From NCBI GenBank assembly GCA_049999725.1, contig JBNGIS010016652.1:1-32507 (forward strand): a DNA stretch of 32,507 bases, in the 5' to 3' direction. A model generated the notes under the pieces. The model worked only from the letters and a program-made list of their open reading frames with translations, searched no databases and had not been told where the DNA came from. Position 1 is the first letter of the stretch. The number at the start of each line of letters is the position of its first letter. A program made the position numbers and the translations under genes. Source of the DNA: Haplomitrium mnioides (lineage: Eukaryota; Marchantiophyta; Haplomitriopsida; Calobryales). Of the stretch, positions 9,982 to 20,800 are shown piece after piece.

Positions 9982-12442
9982 TATTACGAGAGAAAGGTTG
10001 AGAAGAAATATGCAATAGAAGAAGCATAGAAGACACGGAAAGAAGTTAATTGGATCTACATTGACGTATCTTCAATAGAATTCGCTTTACATCAAAGAAT
10101 TGCAAAGGATCAAGATCTACGCAATGTGTCATCAACCCTTGAACATCTTCAGCAAACATGAAAATAAGATTAATTCTGTAATAGTTATATTTTGCTATAC
10201 TATAAATTATGCTTTAGGCTAGACTCAAATTAATATGTAGATGGCAAGTATGGGTAAATGCAAGCCAACTCTCACCAAGAAACTGACACGCAATCAAGAA
10301 ATTCCAATGAAATGGTTGATCCAAATATAGTGATTGAATTCTAAAAAAGAAGTTGTGGGATGGTTTATATGTCCTTTCTTTCTTGTGGGTTGTTTAGTAG
10401 TCTGAATTATATGTTTGTAATTAAGAAGTCAAGTAACCGTATATGGAGCACAAGGGAAGACCCAAAAATTAGATTCATCAATGATCAAGACTCGGTCAAA
10501 GATAGGTACCTATCAGTAGCAATGAGATGGAAATAGGGATATTGGACAAGGTAGATGGTGAGGGTTGATGAAGAAAATCCAAGAGCATTTGAAGGGACGG
10601 TGCAGCAAGAAAAATGCTTCTTTTTCTAGGATTTGGGGATAGCTAATATATGTTGGCAGGGTCGCTCTCTCAAACTCTCTTTCTCTCAGTCTAGCTCTCT
10701 CTTGCTTTCTCGTCTCCTCTGACAGATTATTGAAGAATGTGACTCTTGTTCTTTCAAAAGAGGTGATGGAGAAGATATGGAATCAAAATGTGGAGAATCA
10801 GTTTCATGGGGTGTCTTGAGAGGAACAGAAGAAGCTTTTGTAGAGATTGTAAGGAAATTCCAAACATGCTAAGATTTGTGATACAATCTATTTGTATTTA
10901 TGAGTATTGTAAAACTAGCAGATGGGGCTAGCAATAGAAGGCCAACCTCAAAAAAATGGGTCTGCCTCTTTAATTTCATATGTTTCTCTTTATGTTTGTT
11001 CCCTATCAATGTCCGGAGCATAAGAAGAAGAACTCAATCTGATAAAAAAGAAGCCTCGCTCTATGTTACGTATCCATTTTGATTTGTGTTAGTAAGGGTT
11101 TATTTGACCTATGTGGAGTTTAGGCTAAGCTGCACAAACTAAGTTCTTTGACCATTTGTTTTGCAATTATTGGGTTGTAGTTGAGTAGTAGTGGCTCTCA
11201 GATTCTTGAGAATGTGGACCGTTGAGTTCTTAGCACATGTATTAATTCATGTGAGTAAAGAGTTCTCATTTGCCATATATGTATTTGTCTCTAGTGGATT
11301 CTTTCATACGCGTCCCTCCCCCTCTGTCAATTGGAGAACACTGATCATAGCCGCTCAGATGAAGATTATTCCTCTCGCTCTCTTCATTTTAAATTGCTGT
11401 AAGATTCCTTGCTGATATGTATTTGTTACATTTTGTTGGGAAACTGTCTCACCTCGCTTGTCTTTTATTCGTAGGTCCTATGTTGTTTCCTCCTTTTTAT
11501 CCCTAGGTCCCTGACGCTCTCTTCCTCTAAACCATAGGTCCCACGCCATTCTTCTTCTTAACCCTAGGTTGCTACACCTCTTCGACTAGGTCTTAGACCG
11601 TGGGTCCCTTCGAATAACCAACGATACCTTCTTTTGTCCAATCCTTAGCCGTCGCCTGACTCTATTTTCAACTGGGAAGTTGGAATGATGCGTCTAATAG
11701 CCTGTACCTTCAACATCATCCCATGACTCGATAACTTCCTCGATGATTTGTCTTGAGTGCTCAATAACTTCCATGTGGGTTAAACCTACCGATTGGCCCC
11801 TCCCTTAGCCCATGGGTCTCTAGATTTATCTAGTGGTGTCTTTGTTCTATCAGAGTTGCCACTTCGTTTCCTACCTCTGTTCCATTGTAGTCATTGCTTT
11901 TCTCACACCCACCATATCCGAGTCCCTAGTTGATACATCAAAATCTTTGTTTTCCCCTCTTAAGAGCCATATGAGTCGCAATTTTGTCTATTGTTCTATC
12001 AAAGTTTTCGTTTCACCATAAGAACCAATCTATCAAACTCACGTTAAAAGTCGGGATCCCACCTTTTAACTCTCTTTTGCAAGCAGATTTGGGCACCCCA
12101 AATTGATGCCCAGTCTCTACATTCCCCATTTCGCTAGTCCCTTACCAGTCACACCCCTTCAAACATGTTTACTTGGAACTGTCATATCCTCCAGAACAAA
12201 GTACCACTTTGAGTTAACTCTCCCAACTGATTTGGTCCACGATGCACCACTTTGTTAAGTCGCTCAAAAGAATACTCCCACTAGTTGCTCCAAAACCATG
12301 AACAATGACACACACAACTATACTACAACCCGAACAACAGTAAAGAACCCCATCCCTCTCTTCTTTCCTCTTCCTTCCGTTTCCCAACTCCAAAGGGCTC
12401 CTCCACCTTTGCCTTCTTCTTCTCTTTTCTTTTTTCTTAATA
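9982..12442 (+). repeat. 5' LTR of element R (2.46 kb)
   Basis: It starts TATTACGAGAGAAAGG (TGTTACGACAG in the 3' copy) and ends CTTAATA. It is direct-repeat homologous to 27090-29452 plus 31187-31590, about 80-85% alike by eye. Compared with the 3' LTR it lacks about 280 bp at position 10926 (present at 28055-28338). L retains that stretch, so this copy suffered the deletion. Around 11450-11650 the repeated CCCTAGGTCCC phrase is visible. Confidence 0.85.
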
Positions 12443-12443
12443 G

Positions 12444-12457
12444 TGGCGTACGATGCC
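12444..12457 (+). promoter_or_regulatory. Primer-binding-site remnant of R
   Basis: TGGCGTACGATGCC starts two bases after the LTR end. It shares TGGCG and TGCC in register with the complement of the tRNA-Asp 3' end, with one extra base. Where R is mutated, L (6720-6736) often keeps the expected base, and vice versa. Confidence 0.45.
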
Positions 12458-13443
12458 TCTTCCCCTGCCCCATTCCTATTGCTCCATCCTTTGCCCAGTT
12501 GGATTGCCACTCTCTACCATGTTGTCCTAAACCGAAATGGCCAAGGTCTGTGATATGGATCTTTCCTTGTTCATGTATCGCATGTGGTTAGAGATAGTTG
12601 ACACTCTATGGTGGTTAGCCACTTGGATTCCCTTGGATACACTATGCTTTGAAGATATCCCTGCCATGACTTGCGAGCGCCTTTGATGCTTGCTTTGTAG
12701 TTACTACTTAGTCTTTTTCTTACATGGATATGCATTAGTTTTGACAGATGTTGCCTTCTGTTGCTGAAAATTTGCAATAGCCTCTCCTCCTCTACATTGT
12801 GGCAAACCTCTTCTTTGATATCGCAATAGCCTGTCTTTCTGAATTCGAGATAGCCCTCTTGCTCAAATATACGATAGCCTCTCCTCATCTAAATTGCAAT
12901 AGCCTCATTTTCCTGACATTATGTTACCCTCTCTCCCTCATATTGTGATAGCCTCCTTTCTGCCTTTCCTTCATTGCGTTGCTCCATGACCCTTTTCTCC
13001 TCTTCTTATTATACTAAAGAAAACTAAAATATAATTGGTTCTTTATCATCGACTTGCATTAACTTGTTGGATGCAACCCCGCAATTAATTTTTTGATCCT
13101 TCTCTCTGAGTGCCACACCCTATTTTTTTCCTATTGCATTAGAGGCCAAGGGATAGACTTGATTGCTACTTCTATTCTCCCCCTCTTTTTCTGTGGCATT
13201 AAGAGGACAATTTGGGTGTTAATTCCGTTGTCCAAAACACATCTTAATTTTCTTTTGTGTATGAGGAAACCTTTTGTCTCTTCTATTTGATCAAAACACT
13301 ATTCATGTCGGAGCATTTACGTTCCTCCTCTTTTCCAACCCACACCTTTTGCGTCTTTTGAATTGTCCACCTCTCCCAACCTCATTACAGTTCCTATAAT
13401 CATAGCGTTCCTTCCAGCCCAACCATCTTGTTACTCCTACTGA
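12458..13443 (+). other. R leader before gag
   Basis: Nearly 1 kb of pyrimidine-rich sequence without a supported gene. It carries the 24-bp tandem array (12765-12965) and aligns in reverse with 5606-6719 of element L. Open frames on either strand here show no motif. Confidence 0.6.
12765..12965 (+). repeat. Degenerate ~24-bp tandem array in the R leader
   Basis: Eight units, each with a version of ATTGCRATAGCCTC followed by a pyrimidine-rich stretch. The AGCC-equivalent positions fall at 12779, 12805, 12828, 12852, 12876, 12901, 12925 and 12950, giving spacings of 26, 23, 24, 24, 25, 24 and 25. The regular period despite heavy divergence indicates an old true tandem array shared with L. Confidence 0.7.
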
Positions 13444-14900
13444 AAGTTCACCCGTCAGATGTCTGTAGATTGTGTTGATGCGAACACACATATGAATAGG
13501 TTCCTTGCTCTGGCAGCAACGACAAGTAATCTCACTGATGTCTTTCATTTCCAATTCCCTACTACTTTGGATGGTGATGCCATCAATTGGTATTTTCGTG
13601 AAGCAATTGCAGTACCATCATAGCTGTCTTTCTGGATAGATTTTGCCCTACTTACCATTTTGATCGTACCTGGGATGAATTGTTTTGTATAAAAATGTAT
13701 GTATTGATTCACGATTGTAGCAATTGTTTTAAAGAACTCACCCACTCAATGATGATTAGACTAGATTCTTTGTTAAGAGCCTTCTTAATGCAATTCAAGA
13801 GCATGTCTTGCTCTAGGACCTCTAGACACTTGTGTACAATTCATGTCAACATGTCCTATGAGAAAATGCTCCTCCATAGAGATTGATTTGCCTCCTCTTC
13901 TTCCTCTTTCGTGCTAGATCAGTCTTGATCATATTCCTCCATGCTTGATCTCTCAACTGCTTCTTCAGTACATGGGCTCCATTTCCGTCTGTTTTGTCTA
14001 CCGCCTCTAATTCGGATTTAGAAAATAAATCGGCCGAGGTTACTTCCTGTTTAATGGACCAGATTGCTACTTTGAAGTTACAAATGGTGAATTCCAGTCC
14101 TGCCCCAACTCTTCCTTCCTCTGCTTTAAATGTATGGTGCACTCGCTATAGTAAGCAATATTCACCTCTTGAGGCTTGTCCTTTGACTTCTTGGTGTGAC
14201 ATTTGTCTATCATTCGATCATGCCAGTAATGTTTGCCTTGTTTGGCGTAGAATCAAAGCAACAACTACTCAAGCGACTTTAGAAGTCAACCAAACTATTA
14301 TGGAGCATGCCCAACCTTCCCTTCCACTACCTGGTCCTCCTTCTTCCCCCCAAAATCATGCTTCTATGCATACAAACAACAATATGCTCCTCAACCAGCT
14401 AGCTACCAACATCAACTCCTCTATCTGCCCCAAGGCCAAAGTTGCTACAATTGCAACCAAACCAACCACATCGCTTGTGACTGTTCTCATCCAATATCAC
14501 ATCAGAATTACCAAGGATGCAATCAGCAAACGGCTTAGCGCCCATATAATCAGTACCCCCAACAGCACCCATCTCAATTGAAGTACTCTTCCCATCACAC
14601 ATCTTATCATCAACAATTCTTCTATGCTGCTTCGCTTCCTCTTCAAATCACTTACTACCAACCACAATAGCTACCCGCTCCCCATGTTCAACCATCTTCC
14701 ATTTCTCAACCTCCTTTTGTTCTTCCAATAGTGCCACAGGGTGCGCTCCAAACCCAATGGTCAATCCTCCAATTGCCCAATTTTGTCAATCAGTTGACCG
14801 CCTAGACTCTTTATCAAATTGAAGTGGTTCATGTGAATGTAACTCTTTGTTCAAGAAATCAACTTCAACATCCAATCCCTTCTCAAGCATCTATTCCTTC
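13444..14900 (+). pseudogene. gag (capsid and nucleocapsid) of element R, broken
   Basis: From about 13459 one frame encodes a capsid-like segment with HMNRFLALAATTSNL and FPTTLDGDAINWYF, the pattern of the Retrotrans_gag capsid family, before a stop at 13618. A second frame continues with TWDELF and a helical stretch. Farther on are two CCHC zinc knuckles, C-x2-C-x4-H-x4-C: CDICLSFDHASNVC at 14195-14236 and CYNCNQTNHIACDC at 14443-14484. They lie in different frames, so a frameshift falls between them. A Gln/Tyr/Pro-rich tail follows (14500-14800). Gag would form the virus-like particle and bind element RNA; here it is dead. Confidence 0.75.
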
Positions 14901-15120
14901 CACTGTGCTTCCCACTTTTTGTTTTGCAGCTTCTGCTACGTGTGCTTCTTCTTTGATCATCCGTGAAGACAATTCTTCCTCCCCTCCATCCGATGAACAT
15001 TTTTTTTCTACTATCATAGTGTCCATACCACCAAATCTAGCAGTGCCAACTTCTTTGGTCCCTCCAGTTTCTATTATGATTTTGGCACCTGCCCACAAGC
15101 TGCCATGTGTTCGGAGCTCT

Positions 15121-15890
15121 TGACCTCGAATAAGAAATGCATCTTCCTTTGAAAGCATTGACGATTATGACTTCTTTAAACATATGACATCTTGATCATT
15201 CAATATTACTTTTGGCCAGCTTTTGAAAATGAATGTCCCCACTTCCATAATTTGAGGAAAGCTCTAGTGATTCCACATCAAAAACCCAAATTTTGACCCA
15301 AATCTCCTCCCAACTCAGAAGCTCAAGTCTTGATTGCGCAATGACAAGTCCTCTTGTGGGCTTCTTCCTCCCTTCCTTACCAATATCAACCATCTTACTG
15401 ATGAAGAAATGGAGTCTCTCGAGTTTCCTCCCTCCAAAAATCCTATTGTTTAAGTGGTCTCTCTATTTGATCTCGATACCTCTGCAACTTACATATTGAT
15501 CGACAACATCCTAATTCCTAAAGCACATTTATATATCAGCTCAAGCATAAACATCATAGCTGCCTCTACTATGGAATCTATTGGATATCCTTCTTCAGCC
15601 TTGTATAAATCCTCCCTCCTCTATTGTCTTGCTGATGGTTGCAAAATTGCACATTTGGGTGCTTTTAGGAACATTTCTACTCTCTTTGCTAATCAAGAAT
15701 ATTTGGCATACTATATTGTGATAAGTACTCTGTAACAAAATCAATATCCTCTTCTCATTGGTCAAAAAATGCCTTAGCTCAAAAAAAGTCATGCACAAAT
15801 GGATTTTGTAGCTGGAATGTTGACAATCGGACTACCTAATAAGGTGAAAATTTTCATGAAGCTTCTGGGTCATTAGAAGAGGAGCACTAG
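15121..15890 (+). pseudogene. Protease remnant and link to RT (element R)
   Basis: Around 15466-15500 the plus strand encodes FDLDTSATYILID, which has the spacing of an aspartic retropepsin active site (D-T-S/G-A) followed by a hydrophobic strand. Near 15750-15860 a LLIGQK.P.LKKSHAQMDF stretch followed by GMLTIGLPNK resembles the end of gypsy protease, where the last strand precedes RT. The frame is interrupted by several stops. Its location between gag and RT fits a protease, but the motif is degraded, so the call is tentative. Bases 15121-15453 hold no recognisable motif. Confidence 0.45.
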
Positions 15891-16199
15891 AGTATAATGA
15901 TAGCACAACCCTCTACTATAGTTTTGAGAAGCTTTTGGTAAGTTTGTTTTTCTATTCTACATTTATTTTTCTAGAGTTGCATTGAACAATGTATCGTTTG
16001 TTGACCCAAATTCTCGATTTTTTATCCAAGACTCTAATTCTTCAGATAAGTACAACCTTTTTTGGTTTGCTCTTTACTTCCAATAATTTTGTGGAGGTCA
16101 AGTTTGTCAATATGCCGGTTGTCCTTGAGCAACAAAGGAGCTTAAAGGTTTACAACAAGTTGGATCCTCCCTCTCAATCCTCTTTTCTAGAGCTAATTA

Positions 16200-16935
16200 C
16201 GTGGTAAATTGATGTCTTTGCATGGGAATACGACAAGATGACTGGTATTTCCCCTTCTATATACCAGTATCACATTAAACTTAAGCCAGATGCCAAACCT
16301 ATAGACGACGCCCCTATCGGCTCAACCCAAAGTACACAGAACTAGTCCAAGTTGATCTTACAAAGATGTTAAACATTGGCAAAATATCACATGCAAGCTT
16401 AACCGAGTGGGTTTCTCCCATTGTCGTTGTTTCTAAACTAGATAGTTCAGTTCGTGTCTGTGGAGATTTCAATAGACTCAACGTTGCAATTGTTGTGGAA
16501 CATTTTTTTATTCTTTTTATTGATATTATCTTTGATAACATAGTTGAACATCAATGCTACAACTTCCTTCAAGTTGATGGATTCTCAAGGTATAACTAGA
16601 TTACTATCCACTCTGATTCTCGTCCATTCACTATTGTTGCCACTCCTTGGGGATGTTACTTGTATAACAAGCTAGTCTTTGGCTTGTATAATGCCCAAAG
16701 CGCCTTCAAACGCATAATGATCATGGCCTTTGAATCACTTTTTCATAGCTCCGGTAAGTGCCTCAAAATGTTTTTGGATGACTTTATTATGTTTGGCACC
16801 AAAGCGGATCATTTGAAACACTTAGAGGTTGCATTCCTCTATTGTCGCCAATTTGGAATCTCTCTCGATCCCAAGAAATGAAAGTTCTTTGCTCATGCTG
16901 GAGTTCTCTTTGGTCACATTGTTTTGTCTTCAACT
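16200..16935 (+). pseudogene. Reverse transcriptase (element R), broken
   Basis: RT begins near 16210 with DVFAWEYDKMTGI, followed by YHIKLKPDAKPI, the usual entry to Ty3/gypsy RT. After a frameshift, 16366-16599 has WVSPIVVVSKLDSSVRVCGDF (the fingers motif with the basic/aromatic strand) and LQVDGFSRYN, which holds the first catalytic Asp. After a stop, 16660-16881 has LVFGLYNAQSAF and the catalytic box FLDD (16771-16782) in place of the usual YxDD. The end, LDPKK then stop then FFAHAGVLFGHIV, completes the palm. It would have copied element RNA into DNA; stops and shifts make it inactive. Confidence 0.85.
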
Positions 16936-17652
16936 CTTCTTGGGTAAGTCAGTGTACTATAGACGATATTGTAAGAATTATGCTTGTGTTGCTTCCCTTC
17001 TCTATTCTTTAACCAAACATGATTTTTGGCATTCACAAAATAGTATTCTACTCTCCATCGTACATCGGCTCCCTGCTATCCTCAAGAAAATGGCCAAGCT
17101 AAGTCCACAAACAAGATCCTAAAAACCATTCTTACCAAAATGGTAACATTACATCACTCAAATTGGGATGAACACTTGAATGTTGCTTTATAAGCCTATC
17201 AACCTATAACCAAATCTACTACAAGATACACTCTACTTCATTTAGTCTATGGTCAAGAAGTCTTGCTTTTGATAGAAACCCAAGTTCCTTCTCTGCGTAT
17301 TGCCATTGCTCACCGTCTGAGTCTGATTGAATCTTTGCAACACCAAATAGAAATTCTCAAAAAACTCACTGAGACCAGAGTCCATGCTAATGCTTTGCAA
17401 TTTTTTGACCAGCTACAAGTACAGAACCGTCACGACCACCGCATAAAAGATAGATCCTTTCAAGTGTATGACTTAGTCTTTGTTTTTTATATGAGGTTAA
17501 TTTGTTTTGCTCCTAAGTTCACCACTCACTGGTCAGGTCTTTATGGAGTTATTGTGGTCCATTCTCACAGTTATTTGAGCCTCAAAACGCTAGACATAAA
17601 TGCCTTCACAAAGCTAGTGAATGCAAATCGGGTTAAACTTTACTGTGCGTAA
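16936..17652 (+). pseudogene. Deletion-fused RT tail and integrase C-terminus (element R)
   Basis: After GHIV about 75 bp are missing relative to L; the text then resumes as LGKSVYYRRYCKNYACVASL (RT connection). At about 17030 it jumps from HDFWH straight into the integrase core just before its catalytic Glu, so the whole RNase H domain and the two integrase Asp residues are lost. The Glu position in GQAKS is Lys (L has GQAES). The remaining integrase C-terminus (17140-17652) is well preserved: LVYGQEVLLLIETQVPSL, a leucine-rich helix, VYDLVFVF, and a basic end. It aligns with L at 2681-2451 and 654-414. Confidence 0.8.
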
Positions 17653-17836
17653 TTTTTGTTCTTTTCTTTCATTGATATCGGGTTTTTTTTCGTCCCTCTA
17701 TTGTTTTCGTTTATTTTATGTTTCAAAGATTTGTTATTCCTATTTGCACTCCTTGTTCCTCTTCCTAAGATTTTTGTTCCTATTAAGAAAGTTAAAACTT
17801 TCGCACATGATGCTCAAGCTTGAACTAGAGGATCTG
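17653..17836 (+). other. R 3' tail up to the N insertion
   Basis: Pyrimidine-rich, non-coding. The last bases, GAACTAGAGGATCTG, sit where a polypurine tract would precede the 3' LTR, but the LTR is displaced to 27090 by element N. Confidence 0.5.
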
Positions 17837-20800
17837 TGTGGGAGCATAGTTCCTGACAAAAGGTCAGAAACTGCTTGAAGGAGTTCTCATCTGAGCAGTG
17901 GAGTGAGAGGGAAGTAGTAAAGCTTTAGTTTTGTGAGAGTAAAGTGTAAAAATATGTATATAAGTTTTTGTGAGGAGATTTTGGAGGTCATTGGCCAAGG
18001 AGAGAAACTTTGGTAATGAGGAAGCTGAGGTAATTTATTTTTAGAAAAAGAAAATTCTCTGTAAAACTAATCTAGGTGTTAAGGACCAAGGCTAGCCCCT
18101 ATCTACCTATCTATTTCTATGTGTTCATGGACAGCTTGCCCAGGAGCCAGTCGAAGTATCGGAGGACAAGTTGCCCTGTTTAGCCCTGAACTAGGTCCGT
18201 CCAGGGGCAGAAAGTTAAGCGGTGGTCTTACACCCCTCTAGGGGGCTGCCTCTCGAAGGACAGAAGGAGTGAGATCTTTATATACTACTTCAACAACATT
18301 GCCGAAAACTTATGGGATATATGCAGAGGCCAGGGCGACTCGCGAATGTGTTTGTGGATTTCCAGTGAGTATGGATGTGAGAAAGGGTGTGTGGCGACGA
18401 TGAATCCCTTGTAAACGAAGAAGGATTGGCTGCGAGGCAGCCAAGTGATGCGAGCCTTGCTGCGACAATCGAAATGAAGAGCTAAACCCCATGAAGGACC
18501 TGTTTGAATCAATTGTGTTGCGCTACGCCCAACTGAAGAAGTACCTTGCTGATGAGGATTTCTGATGAAGATTGAGTTGAGACGAACTGATGCAAAGAAG
18601 GATTCGGTGGCACGGAGTTTTCTGATGACGAACGAAGGTGCTTGGGGATATTAATCTATGGAGAATTGAGGCGATGTTGAGGATAGATCTACGTGAGTAC
18701 CTGGTGCGGAAATGCTCCTACTGCGAAGTGATGAGTTACAAAAGGAGGAATTACATTGCGAAGGAATCGAAGTGAAAGAAGAACGAAGAGCATTTGGAAT
18801 AAAGTGGAAATCGATCGGATCAGCGAGGAAGTGACCGACGACGATTGTCTGCTTTGCGAATAATTGGAATCAGAAGGAATTGAAGTTGTAAAGGGATAAG
18901 TAAGAATTGGAAACGGGCGGAAGGATGTTCCGTGAAGAGTCCATGGTCCGTGAAGAAGGCTTCGGAAAGTTGCCTTCCTAAGTGGGGAACCCCAGTTAAG
19001 AGGGTTTACGTTAGGAGTCCGTGTGGGGATCCGAAGTGGAATCCCCGGTTTAATTGGTTCCGTGAGGAGTTCCGATGTGGGGAGCATTGGTTAATTTGGA
19101 TTCCGAAGCGGGTTAATTATTCGCACAAAAAGGTGATTTATCAAAGATTCGGACGACAGAGATGTAATTGGGAAAACTCGAATCGGGTATCTTCAGAAAG
19201 TTCGAAAGGAATCTGCGGAGCTCTTAGTTCTTACAACAAACTTTTTCGACAAGTTAGGTAAACAAGCCTTCTTTAATGTTCTTACATAGACCTTTTCGAT
19301 GCCTTAGTGAAAAGAAGAAGCCTCTCAAGGTTCCTATATCAAGGGACATTGGCAAAAGGAAGATATATCAATGATTGGATGGAGGAAGAATGTAGAGGCC
19401 GGAAAGGTGACTTATCGACAGTCCAACCCAAAAGGAAAACTAAGTATCGAAATAGGGATAAATTGAAGATCTGGCAGGAAAGGGAAGATGGAGCCGGAAG
19501 GGCGATAAATCGAAGGCGGAGCCCACTTAAGGAGGTTCCGATCTGCCATCCGATGTGAGACACCCCAGGTAAAATGGTTCCGATTGACCTTCCTAAGTGG
19601 TGAGTCCACTAAGTAGAGTTCCGAAGGGGTCTAAGAAGGGTTGCCGAAACAAGGATATAGCGCAGCTCCAGTATAGAAAGAAAGGGTGCTGAAACAGAGA
19701 TTTATCACCTATCCAAGGAGAAGCAAGAAGTGCAGAAACGACGATATATCATAGGATCGAAAAGAAGAAACGAGAAGGGAGCTACTGAAATGATGACAAA
19801 TCTTAGATCTAACCCTCGGAGAACCAAAAATGTCAAAAAGGTGATCTAGCGCAGATCTGACAGAAGAGGAAGCGGTGCCGAAAAGGAGATCTAGCACCGA
19901 TCCAATTGGGGCAAAAATGGAGGTTCTTCATAGTTCTTATACAGAGGGTCAAGGCCTTGTGGATGACATGGCAGCTCCGAAAGTCAGCGGGTCAATGGGC
20001 GGTCAGTGCAACGGTCCGGCTACCCCTCTACGAGGCGGCGTCGAACGGCATCACAGCGGAAACGTAGCACCTCCATGGGACTAAGGAATCTACGGGAATC
20101 TAATAGATTCTACGGGCATCTTGGCATCAATGGATTACGTAGTATTCAACGGATTACGAGCATTCAACGGGAATCTTATAAATTCTACGGAAACCTCAGG
20201 CTTTGCCGAAACATGGCATCTCTGTGGGAACTACGAATCAACGGGAATCTGGGAGATTCCTTGGGAATATTGGATCTCAGTGGAAACGTGGCACTACGAG
20301 AGAGCCCGTGGGCTTCTTCGGAGTGTACGCGGATCTGCGGAAACGTGGTGCTTCGAGGATTGATGAGCGATTTCAGAACGAACCGCAGAAATCACTTCAG
20401 ATTGTGCGCCGAGCTTTGTCGCCTTGCAGAAATTACCCGATCCCTTGGAATTCACATCGAATTTGCGCCGAAAGTTGCATTCTACGGTCTGCGCTAGTCC
20501 CTTTCAAATCTACGCCAAATTTCCACCGACCAGCATCTCAAGCCAGCAATAATCCAAATCACAAGGTGGGTGAAAAGCAAAAAGGTACAATTTGCAAAAG
20601 GGAGAATAAAGGGGTCCTCGCTTTGTTGTTGGAGGACCGATAGTTTTGTGCAGGAAGAGCAGCGGGAGACAAAGGAGAGAATTTTGGTGAGATCTCTGGT
20701 GAGGTGGGTGTATTTCGTGAGGGAAGGCCATCACATGGTGGAGGTGGACTGAGGAGTTCTGGGAATCGTAGAGCAGAAGGCTCTAGAGGCTCAGACTACT

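Noticed and set aside
12765-12965. CRISPR-like array
   Set aside because: Units are about 24 bp in total, degenerate and without unique spacers, in a plant retrotransposon leader; no cas genes occur.
13994-14581. 195-codon frame as an independent host gene
   Set aside because: It contains a gag zinc knuckle and sits between gag capsid and protease of element R; the second knuckle continues in another frame.
20006-20497. 163-codon open frame in the N 5' LTR
   Set aside because: It lies wholly inside the LTR stretch missing from the other LTR, its open state comes from short repeated ACGGGAATC phrases, and no domain is visible.
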